This document shows positions 10,279-19,105 of a DNA stretch of 41,706 nucleotides, in pieces. The position numbers and the translations under genes were made by a program. The stretch comes from Ensifer sp. LC11 (GTDB lineage Bacteria; Pseudomonadota; Alphaproteobacteria; Rhizobiales; Rhizobiaceae), in the NCBI RefSeq assembly GCF_001695835.1, contig NZ_MBSO01000037.1, forward strand, positions 1-41,706, given 5' to 3'. The notes under the pieces are model-generated. The model searched no databases. It saw nothing but the letters and a program-made list of their open reading frames with translations, and was not told the DNA's origin. Each line of letters begins with the position of its first letter. The first letter of the stretch is position 1.

Positions 10279-11553
10279 TTAACTCTTATCGAGACCGTAA
10301 GCGGAATGCAAAGTGCGAACCGCCAATTCCGCGTAGGGACCGTCGATCAGGATCGAAATCTTGATCTCGGACGTGGTGATCGCCTTGATGTTGATGCCCT
10401 TGTCGGCAAGCGCGCGGAATGCGGAGGCCGCAACGCCGGCATGGCTGCGCATGCCGATGCCGATCACCGACACCTTGACGAGGCCGGCTTCGGACTGAAC
10501 GACGTCGTAGCCGATCTTTTCCTTGTTGTCGCCGAGCACTTTCAGCGCCTTGTCGACATCACCAGACGGAACCGTGAAGGTCATGTCGGTCTTCGAGCCA
10601 TCCTCGGAGATGTTCTGGACGATCATGTCGACGTTGATATGGGCTTCAGCCAGAGGGCCGAAGATCGCAGCGGAGACACCCGGCCGGTCAGCGAGACGGC
10701 GCAGCGAAATCTGGGCTTCATCCTTGGCATAGGCAATGCCGGTTACGACTTCCTGTTCCACGATCTCATCCTCATCACAAATCAGCGTACCGGGCGGATT
10801 GAGAAGGTCACCCATGCCCGGCGCATCGGGATCTTCGAAAGACGAACGCACGAAGGTGCGAACCTTGTGCACCATGGCAAGCTCCACCGAGCGCACCTGC
10901 AGCACCTTGGCGCCGAGCGATGCCATTTCCAGCATTTCCTCGAACGCGATCTTCTTCAGCCGCCGCGCCTTCGGCTCGATGCGCGGGTCGGTCGTATAGA
11001 CGCCATCGACGTCGGTATAGATGTCGCAACGGTCAGCCTTGACCCCCGCGGCAATCGCGACGGCCGAGGTGTCGGAGCCGCCGCGGCCAAGCGTGGCGAC
11101 GCGGTTGTCGGGCCCAAGCCCCTGGAAGCCGGCGATAACGGCAACCTGGCCCTCGCCCATGCGGCGGATGAGTTCGGCACCGTCGATATCGAGAATGCGG
11201 GCGGCGCCATGGGCGTTGTCGGTGCGGATCGGGATCTGCCAGCCCTGCCAGGAGCGGGCGTTGATGCCCATCGACTGCAGCGCGATCGCCAGCAGCCCGG
11301 AGGTGACCTGCTCGCCGGAAGCGACGATCGCGTCGTACTCGCGCGCGTCGTAGAACGGCGAGTTGGCTCCGGTCGCCTTCGGCATGTTCTGCACCCAGCC
11401 GACCAGTTCGTTGGTCTTGCCGGACATGGCGGAAACGACGACGGCAACCTCGTGGCCGGCATCGACCTCGCGTTTCACATGGCGGGCGACATTGTGGATG
11501 CGGTCCAAATCAGCGACGGAGGTTCCGCCGAATTTCATCACGATGCGTGCCAT
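10279..11553 (-). CDS. lysC: Aspartate kinase
   Basis: A 424-residue enzyme that phosphorylates L-aspartate with ATP, the first step toward lysine, threonine, methionine and diaminopimelate. The kinase domain begins with the diagnostic KFGGTS at residues 7-12 and contains [11 protein letters not shown] for nucleotide binding. The C-terminal part has two ACT domains (about 265-340 and 345-420) that bind inhibitory amino acids. The length matches monofunctional kinases, so it is not fused to homoserine dehydrogenase. No lysine riboswitch is recognisable upstream; only a short GC hairpin (11579-11594) lies in the leader. Its downstream neighbour is ptsP, 86 bases away. Confidence 0.95.
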   Translation of the reverse strand: MARIVMKFGGTSVADLDRIHNVARHVKREVDAGHEVAVVVSAMSGKTNELVGWVQNMPKATGANSPFYDAREYDAIVASGEQVTSGLLAIALQSMGINARSWQGWQIPIRTDNAHGAARILDIDGAELIRRMGEGQVAVIAGFQGLGPDNRVATLGRGGSDTSAVAIAAGVKADRCDIYTDVDGVYTTDPRIEPKARRLKKIAFEEMLEMASLGAKVLQVRSVELAMVHKVRTFVRSSFEDPDAPGMGDLLNPPGTLICDEDEIVEQEVVTGIAYAKDEAQISLRRLADRPGVSAAIFGPLAEAHINVDMIVQNISEDGSKTDMTFTVPSGDVDKALKVLGDNKEKIGYDVVQSEAGLVKVSVIGIGMRSHAGVAASAFRALADKGINIKAITTSEIKISILIDGPYAELAVRTLHSAYGLDKS

Positions 11554-11839
11554 GTGCCTCTACCGGTACCCAATTTTGCGCGCGCTGGCGCGCGTGACAG
11601 GAAAGCCCCCGCCGGCGCCCGACGGTCAAAAAGCTTGGGAGACTTCTCGCACATCGGCAGTCACCGCTTCGGGGAGCGGAAAGTCGCGGCGTCTCTTAGC
11701 GGATCAGGGGGCCGCACGCAATGGCACGCGGACACAGATTCGGACCGCGCCATCAGCCCGAACGGGTGCGTTCCGCAATAATATTGCCAAAGACGTGGCG
11801 CGATGGAAATATTCGCATCGAAAGATGCCGCCATGTCTC

Positions 11840-11868
11840 GTTGAAAATTACTGCCGTCGATGCTAAAC
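11840..11868 (+). promoter_or_regulatory. Possible promoter for the ABC-F leader
   Basis: GTTGAA (11840-11845), 17 bases, then CTAAAC (11863-11868) partly matches the rhizobial consensus CTTGAC-N17-CTATAT (four of six in each box). Transcription would start near 11875, about 35 bases before the leader ORF and about 330 before the ABC-F start. Assigned by eye only. Confidence 0.3.
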
Positions 11869-11909
11869 ACGCGATGCAACTTGAATTCGAGAAAGGGGGG
11901 CTGCACGTG

Positions 11910-11978
11910 ATGACATTTTTCCGGCACCACCGCCAGCGTGGCCCCGTCCAAGCCCTGCAGATGCGTTTGCAGGGCTGA
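11910..11978 (+). CDS. Candidate 22-aa leader peptide of the ABC-F gene
   Basis: A short reading frame of 22 codons (ATG at 11910, TGA at 11976) lies 225 bases before the ABC-F gene on the same strand. Its ribosome binding site AGAAAGGGGG (from 11891) matches the 16S anti-SD complement at nearly every base and ends about ten bases before the ATG, better than most genes in this window. The peptide is basic: it opens MTFFRHH, has Arg-Gln-Arg at residues 8-10 and ends MRLQG. Its last codons encode one arm and loop of a 9-bp hairpin, and its stop codon lies where two competing hairpins meet. This layout suggests translational attenuation. I know no homologue; it could be a chance frame. Confidence 0.45.
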   Translation: MTFFRHHRQRGPVQALQMRLQG

Positions 11979-12024
11979 CCAGCACAATCTTCGCAACACG
12001 CGAAACCTACTTCCTGGTCTGCCC
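11951..12024 (+). promoter_or_regulatory. Mutually exclusive hairpins in the ABC-F leader
   Basis: Hairpin 1 pairs AGCCCTGCA (11951-11959) with TGCAGGGCT (11968-11976). Hairpin 2 pairs GGGC-T-GACCAG (11972-11982) with CTGGTC-T-GCCC (12014-12024), ten pairs with one T-T mismatch, and has an inner stem TTCGC/GCGAA (11990-12004). The two share bases 11972-11976, so only one can form at a time. A third hairpin follows at 12030-12068. No T-run follows, so the mechanism, if any, would be translational or Rho-dependent. Confidence 0.5.
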
Positions 12025-12029
12025 AGAGT

Positions 12030-12068
12030 GATGCAGTGCGGAACCGCCCCGGTTCGAACGTCTGCATC
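12030..12068 (+). promoter_or_regulatory. Third hairpin in the ABC-F leader
   Basis: GATGCAG (12030-12036) pairs with CTGCATC (12062-12068), and inside it GAACCG (12041-12046) pairs with CGGTTC (12050-12055) around a three-base loop. It begins six bases after hairpin 2 ends and lies 134 bases before the ABC-F start codon. Confidence 0.45.
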
Positions 12069-12202
12069 GTCTTCCAATACCGAGCCGACGCGGCCCGCGC
12101 ACAGCATGTTTGCTGTTCCGGGTCCAAGCATCCGAAAACCCCGGCATCAGGTTTGCCGCCCACGGATGTCCAGTCGCCGCTCGTACAGTCCAGAGAACGA
12201 CC

Positions 12203-13735
<1,533 letters not shown>

Positions 13736-13767
13736 CGGTCGCGCAGGCGAACCCGTGACCATCAGCA

Positions 13768-13794
13768 GTGACGCCCGCGACGAGCGGGCGTCAC
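13768..13794. terminator. Bidirectional terminator after the ABC-F gene
   Basis: GTGACGCCCGC (13768-13778) and GCGGGCGTCAC (13784-13794) form a perfect 11-bp stem with a five-base loop, 32 bases after the ABC-F stop codon and just before the stop of the convergent methyltransferase gene. A second hairpin, CTTCCTGA/TCAGGAAG (13795-13816), adjoins it and includes the methyltransferase stop codon. Confidence 0.7.
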
Positions 13795-13808
13795 CTTCCT
13801 GAATTCAG

Positions 13809-14324
13809 TCAGGAAGGCGGTCGGGCGATTACGCAGGCGAGCTCGCCGCCATCGAAGACGTGCGTCAATCGAGCCTCAAGGTTCCACCGGTGGCGAAGAA
13901 CTGCCCCTTCGAGCCGCGCCGCGACTTCGTCCGCACCCGTGGACGGCTCGTCGTGAAACAGAAAAAGCCGCCCTTCCGGCTTCAACAGCCGTAGCAGCGC
14001 AGCAAACTCACGCGTGGGATCGCTCCGCGTAAAGACGCCGACGCGGATCGCAAACGCCTTGTCGAAGCGACGATGACCGGGATCGAGCGCATGAAGGTTT
14101 GCGACCTGCAAGTTGGCCCGACCGCCAGCAACGTATTCAGCATTTCGGCGCTCCGCTGCCGCGATCATAGCGGCCGAACGGTCGATGGCCAGGATCGCCC
14201 CATCAACGAGCCGTTCGCAAACCTTGGTCACCGCAACGCCGTGACCGCAGCCGATTTCGAGCAGTTGCTCCGAAGCCTGTGGCGCGACGACGTCCACCGC
14301 CCACGCGATCCTGTCCTGTGACAT
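13809..14324 (-). CDS. Class I SAM-dependent methyltransferase
   Basis: A 171-residue Rossmann-type methyltransferase. Motif I is LLEIGCGHGVAV (residues 22-33), an acidic residue closing strand 2 lies in AIDRSAAM, and later strands include KPEGRLFLFHDEPS. The protein is short, with little beyond the catalytic core, and the substrate is unknown. I start at the ATG at 14324 rather than the TTG one codon upstream because a GGGGGG tract lies about seven bases before it. It converges on the ABC-F gene and is divergent from the DHFR-like gene; all three lie between lysC and ubiG, where I would expect no genes in related genomes. It may modify a small molecule or a drug, but that is conjecture. Confidence 0.8.
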   Translation of the reverse strand: MSQDRIAWAVDVVAPQASEQLLEIGCGHGVAVTKVCERLVDGAILAIDRSAAMIAAAERRNAEYVAGGRANLQVANLHALDPGHRRFDKAFAIRVGVFTRSDPTREFAALLRLLKPEGRLFLFHDEPSTGADEVAARLEGAVLRHRWNLEARLTHVFDGGELACVIARPPS

Positions 14325-14477
14325 CAAAATCCCCCCGACCTTCCAGATCCCGCGAAACTATCACGGAGGCTAACACTCACGCGAGGCAATCTGATGCAAA
14401 TAATAAACCACTTGCAAGTCGATATCAGTTTTGCCAAACTTTCCGCGACAGACGTGCGGTACCGGGAGAGAGAGAGA

Positions 14478-15035
14478 ATGCGCAAGGTCATCATTTGGGA
14501 CATGGTCAGCGTCGACGGCTTCTTTGAAGCGCCGGGGCATGACATTGAATGGTTCGTCTTCGAGGACGAACTCGCCGCCTATATCGGCGAAACACAACTC
14601 GAGGCGGACACCTTGCTCTTCGGCCGCGTGACCTATGAGATGATGGCCGCCTATTGGCCGTCCGCCGAGGGCGACATCGCCACCTTCATGAACGGAGTCG
14701 AGAAATTCGTCTTCTCACGCTCACTGAAATCCGCTGACTGGAACAAGACAACGCTCGTGACCGGTGACGCCGCCAAGGAAGTCGAGCGCCTGAAGCAACG
14801 CGATGGCGGCACGATCTTCATCTTCGGTAGCGCCGATTTCGCGGCTGGCCTGATCGACAAGGGGCTCGTCGACGAATATCGCCTCGGCATCAATCCGGTG
14901 CTGCTCGGCAAGGGCGTGCCACTGTTCAAGCCGCGGCCGAAGCGGACGAAGCTCAAATTGACCCATGCACGCCCGCTGAAATCGGGCGTGGTCATCTTGC
15001 ACTACCAGCCGCAAGCGGACGCCACGGCAACCTGA
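14478..15035 (+). CDS. Dihydrofolate reductase / RibD C-terminal family protein
   Basis: A 185-residue protein of the RibD C-terminal / DHFR-like fold. It opens with MRKVIIWDMVSVDGFFEAPG, the usual start of this family (strand, then SVDG with a Gly-rich turn), and later has LLFGRVTYEMMAAYWP and IFGSADFAAGLIDKGLVDEY, matching the NADPH-binding core. It resembles stand-alone YyaP/YwjB-type reductases more than true folate DHFR; its substrate is unknown. The ATG at 14478 is preceded by a GGGAGAGAGAGAG purine run; an in-frame ATG 84 bases upstream adds only unconserved residues and is rejected. It is divergent from the small methyltransferase gene. Confidence 0.85.
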   Translation: MRKVIIWDMVSVDGFFEAPGHDIEWFVFEDELAAYIGETQLEADTLLFGRVTYEMMAAYWPSAEGDIATFMNGVEKFVFSRSLKSADWNKTTLVTGDAAKEVERLKQRDGGTIFIFGSADFAAGLIDKGLVDEYRLGINPVLLGKGVPLFKPRPKRTKLKLTHARPLKSGVVILHYQPQADATAT

Positions 15036-15098
15036 TAGAACCAGACAGGGAACGCCCTGCCCCCGCTCCGCCTGCGCTCATCTGGCCCATCGGAACCT

Positions 15099-15127
15099 CT
15101 TGACATCCCTGCCCGATCGTCCGACTT
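15099..15127 (+). promoter_or_regulatory. Possible ubiG promoter
   Basis: CTTGAC (15099-15104) matches the rhizobial -35 consensus exactly; after 17 bases CGACTT (15122-15127) is a poor -10 match (three of six to CTATAT). The ubiG start codon lies 29 bases further on. Tentative. Confidence 0.35.
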
Positions 15128-15155
15128 CAAACAGAAGATGCAAGGAGACGGCGAC

Positions 15156-15902
15156 ATGAGCGAGACCGCACGCACGACCATCGACCAGAGCGAGGTGGAC
15201 CGGTTTTCCGCCATGGCCGCGGAGTGGTGGGATCCGACCGGCAAGTTCCGGCCGCTGCACAAGTTCAATCCCGTTCGCCTCACCTATATCCGCGACAAGG
15301 TCGCGGAGCATTTCGGCCGCGATGCCAAGGGTCCGCAACCGCTGAAAGGTTTGCGGCTGCTCGATATCGGCTGCGGCGGCGGCCTGCTGTCGGAGCCGAT
15401 GGCGCGCATGGGCGCGGACGTCGTCGGCGCCGACGCCTCGGAGAAGAACATCGGCATCGCCAAGACGCACGCGGCCGGCAGCGGTGTGGCGGTCGATTAC
15501 CGTGCAGTGACAGCGGAAGCGCTTGCCGAAGCCGGCGAGAGTTTCGACATCGTGCTCAATATGGAAGTGGTCGAACACGTCGCCGATGTCGATTTCTTCA
15601 TGACCACCTGCGCCCACATGGTTCGCCCCGGCGGCCTGATGTTCGTCGCCACCATTAACCGCACCATGAAGGCGGCGGCGCTCGCGATCTTTGCCGCCGA
15701 GAACGTTCTGCGCTGGCTGCCGCGCGGCACGCACCAATACGAGAAGCTGGTGCGTCCGGAAGAACTGGAAAAGCCACTCTCGGCGAACGGCATGGAAGTC
15801 ACCGAGCGGACCGGCGTGTTCTTCAATCCGCTCGCCAACCAGTGGAACCTGTCAAAGGACATGGACGTCAACTACATGATCGTCGCCAAGCGGCCGCTCT
15901 GA
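15156..15902 (+). CDS. ubiG: Ubiquinone biosynthesis O-methyltransferase UbiG
   Basis: A 248-residue SAM-dependent enzyme that performs both O-methylation steps of ubiquinone synthesis at the membrane. Diagnostic features are an N-terminal region with [22 protein letters not shown], motif [21 protein letters not shown], and [14 protein letters not shown]; the C-terminal region with [20 protein letters not shown] matches the part involved in membrane binding. Length is typical. The ATG at 15156 has AAGGAG nine bases upstream; an in-frame ATG at 15138 precedes that Shine-Dalgarno site and is rejected. It appears transcribed on its own, facing the GNAT gene. Confidence 0.95.
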   Translation: MSETARTTIDQSEVDRFSAMAAEWWDPTGKFRPLHKFNPVRLTYIRDKVAEHFGRDAKGPQPLKGLRLLDIGCGGGLLSEPMARMGADVVGADASEKNIGIAKTHAAGSGVAVDYRAVTAEALAEAGESFDIVLNMEVVEHVADVDFFMTTCAHMVRPGGLMFVATINRTMKAAALAIFAAENVLRWLPRGTHQYEKLVRPEELEKPLSANGMEVTERTGVFFNPLANQWNLSKDMDVNYMIVAKRPL

Positions 15903-15932
15903 GGTGACCGTCATGCCGTCGACGGGCAGAGC

Positions 15933-16499
15933 CTATCCGACCTGCGACCTCGCCTGCCATTCGCGTCTCAGCAGCGCATAGACGAACTCGTCGCCCCAGG
16001 TGTCGTTGAACCGGTCGTTTTCGATCAGATGCGCCTCGCGGCGCATGCCGAGACGCTCGACGACGCCGACCGATCCGCTGTTGAGCGCATCGAGCCGGGC
16101 AAAGATCCGGTGGAAGTTCAACGTCGAAAACCCGAGATCGAGCACAACCCGCATGGCCTCGGTCGCGTAGCCCTTGCCGGCAAAGGCAGGATTGAAGATG
16201 TAGCCAGTCTCCGCCTGCTTCGCGTCCTTGCTTGCGAGCTTCAACAGGACCTCGCCGATCAGGACGCCGTCTTCTTGTCGCTCGACCGCAAACACCGCAA
16301 CGTCCCCGTCCTCATCCAATCGCGGCATCGACGCCTTGGCGAACTTCGCCCGCGCTGCCTTCTCGTCCAGCGGTTCCTGATAGAGATAGCGATAGACTTC
16401 CGGCAGACGGTGATAGGCGAAGAAGGCTGGAAAATCGTCGGGTGCGAAGGACCTGATGACGAGACGATCGGTGAAAATGCGTAGCTCGGACAATGTCAT
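15933..16499 (-). CDS. GNAT-family N-acetyltransferase (RimJ/RimL-like)
   Basis: A 188-residue acetyltransferase of the GNAT fold. The opening LRIFTDRLVIRSFAPDDFPAF is typical of the RimJ/RimL subgroup, which acetylates N-termini of ribosomal proteins or small amines. The acetyl-CoA-binding signature is GYIFNPAFAGKGYATEAMR at about residue 97-115, and VVERLGMRREAHLIEN follows. The substrate cannot be told. It converges with ubiG, leaving 30 bases between the stops. The ATG has only a distant GGGAG upstream, so expression may be modest. Confidence 0.87.
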   Translation of the reverse strand: MTLSELRIFTDRLVIRSFAPDDFPAFFAYHRLPEVYRYLYQEPLDEKAARAKFAKASMPRLDEDGDVAVFAVERQEDGVLIGEVLLKLASKDAKQAETGYIFNPAFAGKGYATEAMRVVLDLGFSTLNFHRIFARLDALNSGSVGVVERLGMRREAHLIENDRFNDTWGDEFVYALLRREWQARSQVG

Positions 16500-16603
16500 T
16501 GACTAAAAAATCTCCCATTGCGAAGCCGCCAGATGGGAAGCAAGACGTTGTTTTTAAAGAGCCGGAAACAAGTATCGCGAACGAGGCGCCAACAGACCGC
16601 GGG

Positions 16604-17032
16604 TCAGTTGACCTCGTCCGGAAGGATCGGCAGCGGCGCGACGGCAATTCCTTCTTCGAGAAGCGCCACGGCCTCTTCCGCTGTCGCCTTGCCGATCAGG
16701 CCGCGTTCTTCCGCTTCACCATAGTGGATCTTGCGCGCCTCTTCCGGGAAGCGCTCGCCAACATCCTCGGCGTTCTCGCGCACGGTCTTCACCAGTTCGC
16801 GGATCTTGGCGATCGTTTCCTTCTGCGCCTGATCCATGATCACCGCCCGCGTCGCCTCCTTCTTGCGCGCGGTCGCAACCGAGGGCGCCATCAGTTGCTT
16901 GGCAACGGACGTGGAATTGCAGCTCGGACAGGAAACCAGCTTGCGTTCGATCTGTTGGTCGAAATCATCACTCGACGAGAACCAGCCCTCGAACGCGTGG
17001 CCGTTGTCGCAGGAAAGCGTGTAGCGGATCAA
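16604..17032 (-). CDS. DUF1178 family protein
   Basis: A 142-residue conserved protein. It begins IRYTLSCDNGHAFEGWFSS and contains CPSCNSTSVAKQLMAPSV, so Cys7 with His11 and the CPSC pair could bind a metal, as in zinc-ribbon proteins. A Lys/Glu-rich helical segment (about 65-105) follows. Function is unknown; the family is widespread in alphaproteobacteria. The start codon is TTG (17032-17030), and it overlaps the TGA stop of the preceding nitrilase gene, giving translational coupling. Starting here keeps the conserved N-terminus, which confirms the choice. Confidence 0.88.
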   Translation of the reverse strand: MIRYTLSCDNGHAFEGWFSSSDDFDQQIERKLVSCPSCNSTSVAKQLMAPSVATARKKEATRAVIMDQAQKETIAKIRELVKTVRENAEDVGERFPEEARKIHYGEAEERGLIGKATAEEAVALLEEGIAVAPLPILPDEVN

Positions 17033-17886
17033 GCGGCAACGCCTCCCTTCCCGGTCGGCGCCACTTCATCGAGCACGAAACTGCGGGCGTTCTTCAGATT
17101 TGGTATTTTCGCGCGCGCCGCATGCACGGCTGCGACGTCGATTTCGGCAAGCACGATCGCCTCGCCGGCCGGGCCGGCCGAAGCAAGCACCTTGCCCCAG
17201 GGGTCCACGATCATCGAATGGCCGAATGTCTCGCGTCCGTCCTCATGGACGCCCCCTTGCGCGGCGGCGATGACGAAGAGGCCGTTTTCGATGGCGCGGG
17301 CGCGAAGCAGGATTTCCCAATGCGCCTCCCCGGTCTGCCGCGTGAAAGCGGCAGGCACCGACATGATCTCGGCGCCGGCAACCGCCTGCTGCCGGAAGAG
17401 TTCCGGGAAGCGTACGTCGTAGCAGATGGTGAAGCCGAGCTTGCCGAAGCCGAGGTCGGCCACGTGCGCGTTGCTGCCTGGTTGATAGGCAGCACTTTCG
17501 CGCCAGCTTTCGCCATTGTCGAGGTCGACGTCGAACATGTGGATCTTGTCGTAGTGACAGATTTTCTGGCCATCAGGCCCGAAGAGCAGGCCACGATTGG
17601 CGATCTTGCCGTCAGCAAGCGCGATCGGTGTCGAACCGACATGGAAATGGACACCAAGTTCGCCGGCAAGCTTCGCCGCCGCTGTGGCGATGATGTCGTT
17701 CGCCTCGTCCCTGAGGATCGCGCGCAAGGCCGCGCGGTCACGCTGCAGCGCACCGGTCATCTCCGGGGTCTGAATGTAGATGGCGCCCTGACCCGCAGCC
17801 TCGCGCGCAAGCCGCTCCATCGTCTCCGCATTCTTGTACGGATCGACGCCGGAACACATCTGAATAGCGGCGGCTTTAAAAGTCAT
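17029..17886 (-). CDS. Nitrilase-superfamily amidohydrolase, Nit1-like
   Basis: A 285-residue carbon-nitrogen hydrolase. The catalytic Glu-Lys-Cys triad is visible: Glu in TPEMTG, Lys in YDKIHMFDVD, and Cys in FTICYDVRFPELFR. The KIHMFDVD and CYDVRFPELFR contexts resemble the Nit1 branch, whose known members hydrolyse deaminated glutathione, a side product of transaminases. This fits the neighbouring glutaredoxin gene but is inference. I use the ATG of MTFKAAAIQM (AGGAG eleven bases upstream) rather than an in-frame ATG 60 bases earlier. Its stop overlaps the TTG start of the DUF1178 gene. Confidence 0.85.
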   Translation of the reverse strand: MTFKAAAIQMCSGVDPYKNAETMERLAREAAGQGAIYIQTPEMTGALQRDRAALRAILRDEANDIIATAAAKLAGELGVHFHVGSTPIALADGKIANRGLLFGPDGQKICHYDKIHMFDVDLDNGESWRESAAYQPGSNAHVADLGFGKLGFTICYDVRFPELFRQQAVAGAEIMSVPAAFTRQTGEAHWEILLRARAIENGLFVIAAAQGGVHEDGRETFGHSMIVDPWGKVLASAGPAGEAIVLAEIDVAAVHAARAKIPNLKNARSFVLDEVAPTGKGGVAA

Positions 17887-17968
17887 CTTCGTCCAACTCC
17901 TGACGCGCACCACGAACAAGCGACACGCCCCACCAGCGGCATTCATGCGATTGCGTGTTCAATGCGCC

Positions 17969-18226
17969 TCAGGCGGCAAGCAATGCGTCGAGCTTGCCCG
18001 CACGCTCCAGCGCATGCAGGTCGTCGCAGCCGCCGACATGAATGTCGTTGATGAAAATCTGCGGGAAGGTCGAGCCGCCATGCGCCTTCTCGATCATCGC
18101 CTGGCGAACCTTCGGATCATAGGTGGCATCGTGCTCAAGGAACGGGATGCCCTTGGTTTCCAGCAATTTCTTGGCGGCCGAGCAATAGCCGCAGAACTGA
18201 CGCGTATAGATGACCACTGAAGCCAT
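17969..18226 (-). CDS. grxC: Glutaredoxin 3
   Basis: An 85-residue dithiol glutaredoxin that reduces protein and mixed disulfides with glutathione in the cytoplasm. The active site is CGYC (in TRQFCGYCSAAKKLLE) rather than the common CPYC. The cis-proline motif STFPQIFIND and the C-terminal GGCDDLHALERAGKLD, which contacts glutathione, are present. Starting at MASVVIYT gives the family length; a longer in-frame start adds 17 unconserved residues. It lies between comF (48 bases upstream) and the nitrilase gene (83 bases downstream). Confidence 0.94.
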   Translation of the reverse strand: MASVVIYTRQFCGYCSAAKKLLETKGIPFLEHDATYDPKVRQAMIEKAHGGSTFPQIFINDIHVGGCDDLHALERAGKLDALLAA

Positions 18227-18273
18227 GATCCTGAATCGCTCCTTCGCCGGCAACCGTGCCGAACATCCGATTG

Positions 18274-19047
18274 TCATATAAGACCGGACATGGCTCTTGC
18301 AAAGGTCAAAACCGTGACCGGCCCGGCCCCCGCCCGCTTCAACGCCCGGGTCGCGGCGGAAACGGTTGCACCGGTCGTATATACATCGTCCACGAGAACG
18401 ACGCTTTTCCCGCTGAGACCTGGCTTGCCGCTTTCGGGGACGGAGAAGGCGCCGCGCACGTTCTCCTCGCGGGCGCGCAGTCCGAGGCCAACCTGCCGGC
18501 TCGTGCGCCGAATGCGTTTGAGAACGGGTTGATAGGGCCGGCCGGAAAGCCGGCTGATGGCGCGCGCCAGCTCCGCCGACTGGTTGAACCGCCGCCCCCA
18601 GAGCCGAAAAGCATGCAGCGGTACAGGGATGATCACATCCGCTGAGGCGACGGCGCCGTCACTCGCCCGGATCATCCATTCCGCCATCATCGGCGCGAGA
18701 TCGGTGCGGTCGCGATACTTCAGGCCGTGGACCAGGTCGCGGGCGATGCCCTCATGGATGGCCACCGATCTCAACCGGTCGAAGACAGGCGGATTGGCGA
18801 TCGCTTCGGGCGATAGCGCGCCCGGACCGTGATCGACCGAAAACGGTGTGCCGAGAATATCGCAAAAGGGACGCTCAATCAGCGGCAGCGTTGCCCAGCA
18901 GGCGGCACAGACGGAGCGATGCCTGCCGATCAGCCGGCCACAGCCGCAGCAGACCGGCGGATAGACGAGATCGGCGGCTCCGGACGCAAGCCCTCCGAGC
19001 ACGCGTCCCCACCCCTCCTCCGGATTAAGCCACCTCTTCCATGCCAT
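18274..19047 (-). CDS. ComF-family phosphoribosyltransferase-like protein
   Basis: A 257-residue ComF-type protein. The N-terminal part has a four-cysteine zinc-binding motif (CCGCGRLIGRHRSVCAACW, about residues 33-51). The C-terminal phosphoribosyltransferase fold has the PRPP-binding loop SVVLVDDVYTTGAT. In naturally competent bacteria ComF/GntX acts in DNA uptake or use; in rhizobia the role is not established. The gene heads the minus-strand run comF-grxC-nitrilase-DUF1178 and is divergent, across 58 bases, from the BioC-like methyltransferase gene. The only nearby RBS-like sequence, GGAGG, is about 15 bases from the ATG, longer than usual. Confidence 0.88.
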   Translation of the reverse strand: MAWKRWLNPEEGWGRVLGGLASGAADLVYPPVCCGCGRLIGRHRSVCAACWATLPLIERPFCDILGTPFSVDHGPGALSPEAIANPPVFDRLRSVAIHEGIARDLVHGLKYRDRTDLAPMMAEWMIRASDGAVASADVIIPVPLHAFRLWGRRFNQSAELARAISRLSGRPYQPVLKRIRRTSRQVGLGLRAREENVRGAFSVPESGKPGLSGKSVVLVDDVYTTGATVSAATRALKRAGAGPVTVLTFARAMSGLI

Positions 19048-19105
19048 GCGGTTGACTTTGAACCTCCGAAGGTCTCTTTGCTGGCGATCTCGCGGAGACA
19101 GTATC

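Larger units (their letters stand above)
11554..12202. other. Intergenic region between lysC and the ABC-F gene
   Basis: This 649-base gap separates two divergent genes. Near lysC it has a CGCGCG/CGCGCG hairpin (11579-11594, minus-strand leader). On the plus strand it contains a plausible promoter (11840-11868), a 22-codon ORF with a strong ribosome binding site (11910-11978), and three successive hairpins between 11951 and 12068. I see no other gene; longer minus-strand readings here are extensions of a frame antisense to the ABC-F gene. Confidence 0.55.

Noticed and set aside
11554-11650. Lysine riboswitch before lysC
   Set aside because: Only a short GC hairpin (11579-11594) is seen; the multi-helix core of a lysine riboswitch is not recognisable.
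11661-12131. Minus-strand frame of 156 codons upstream of lysC
   Set aside because: It covers the structured ABC-F leader in reverse and shows no domain, conserved start or ribosome binding site.
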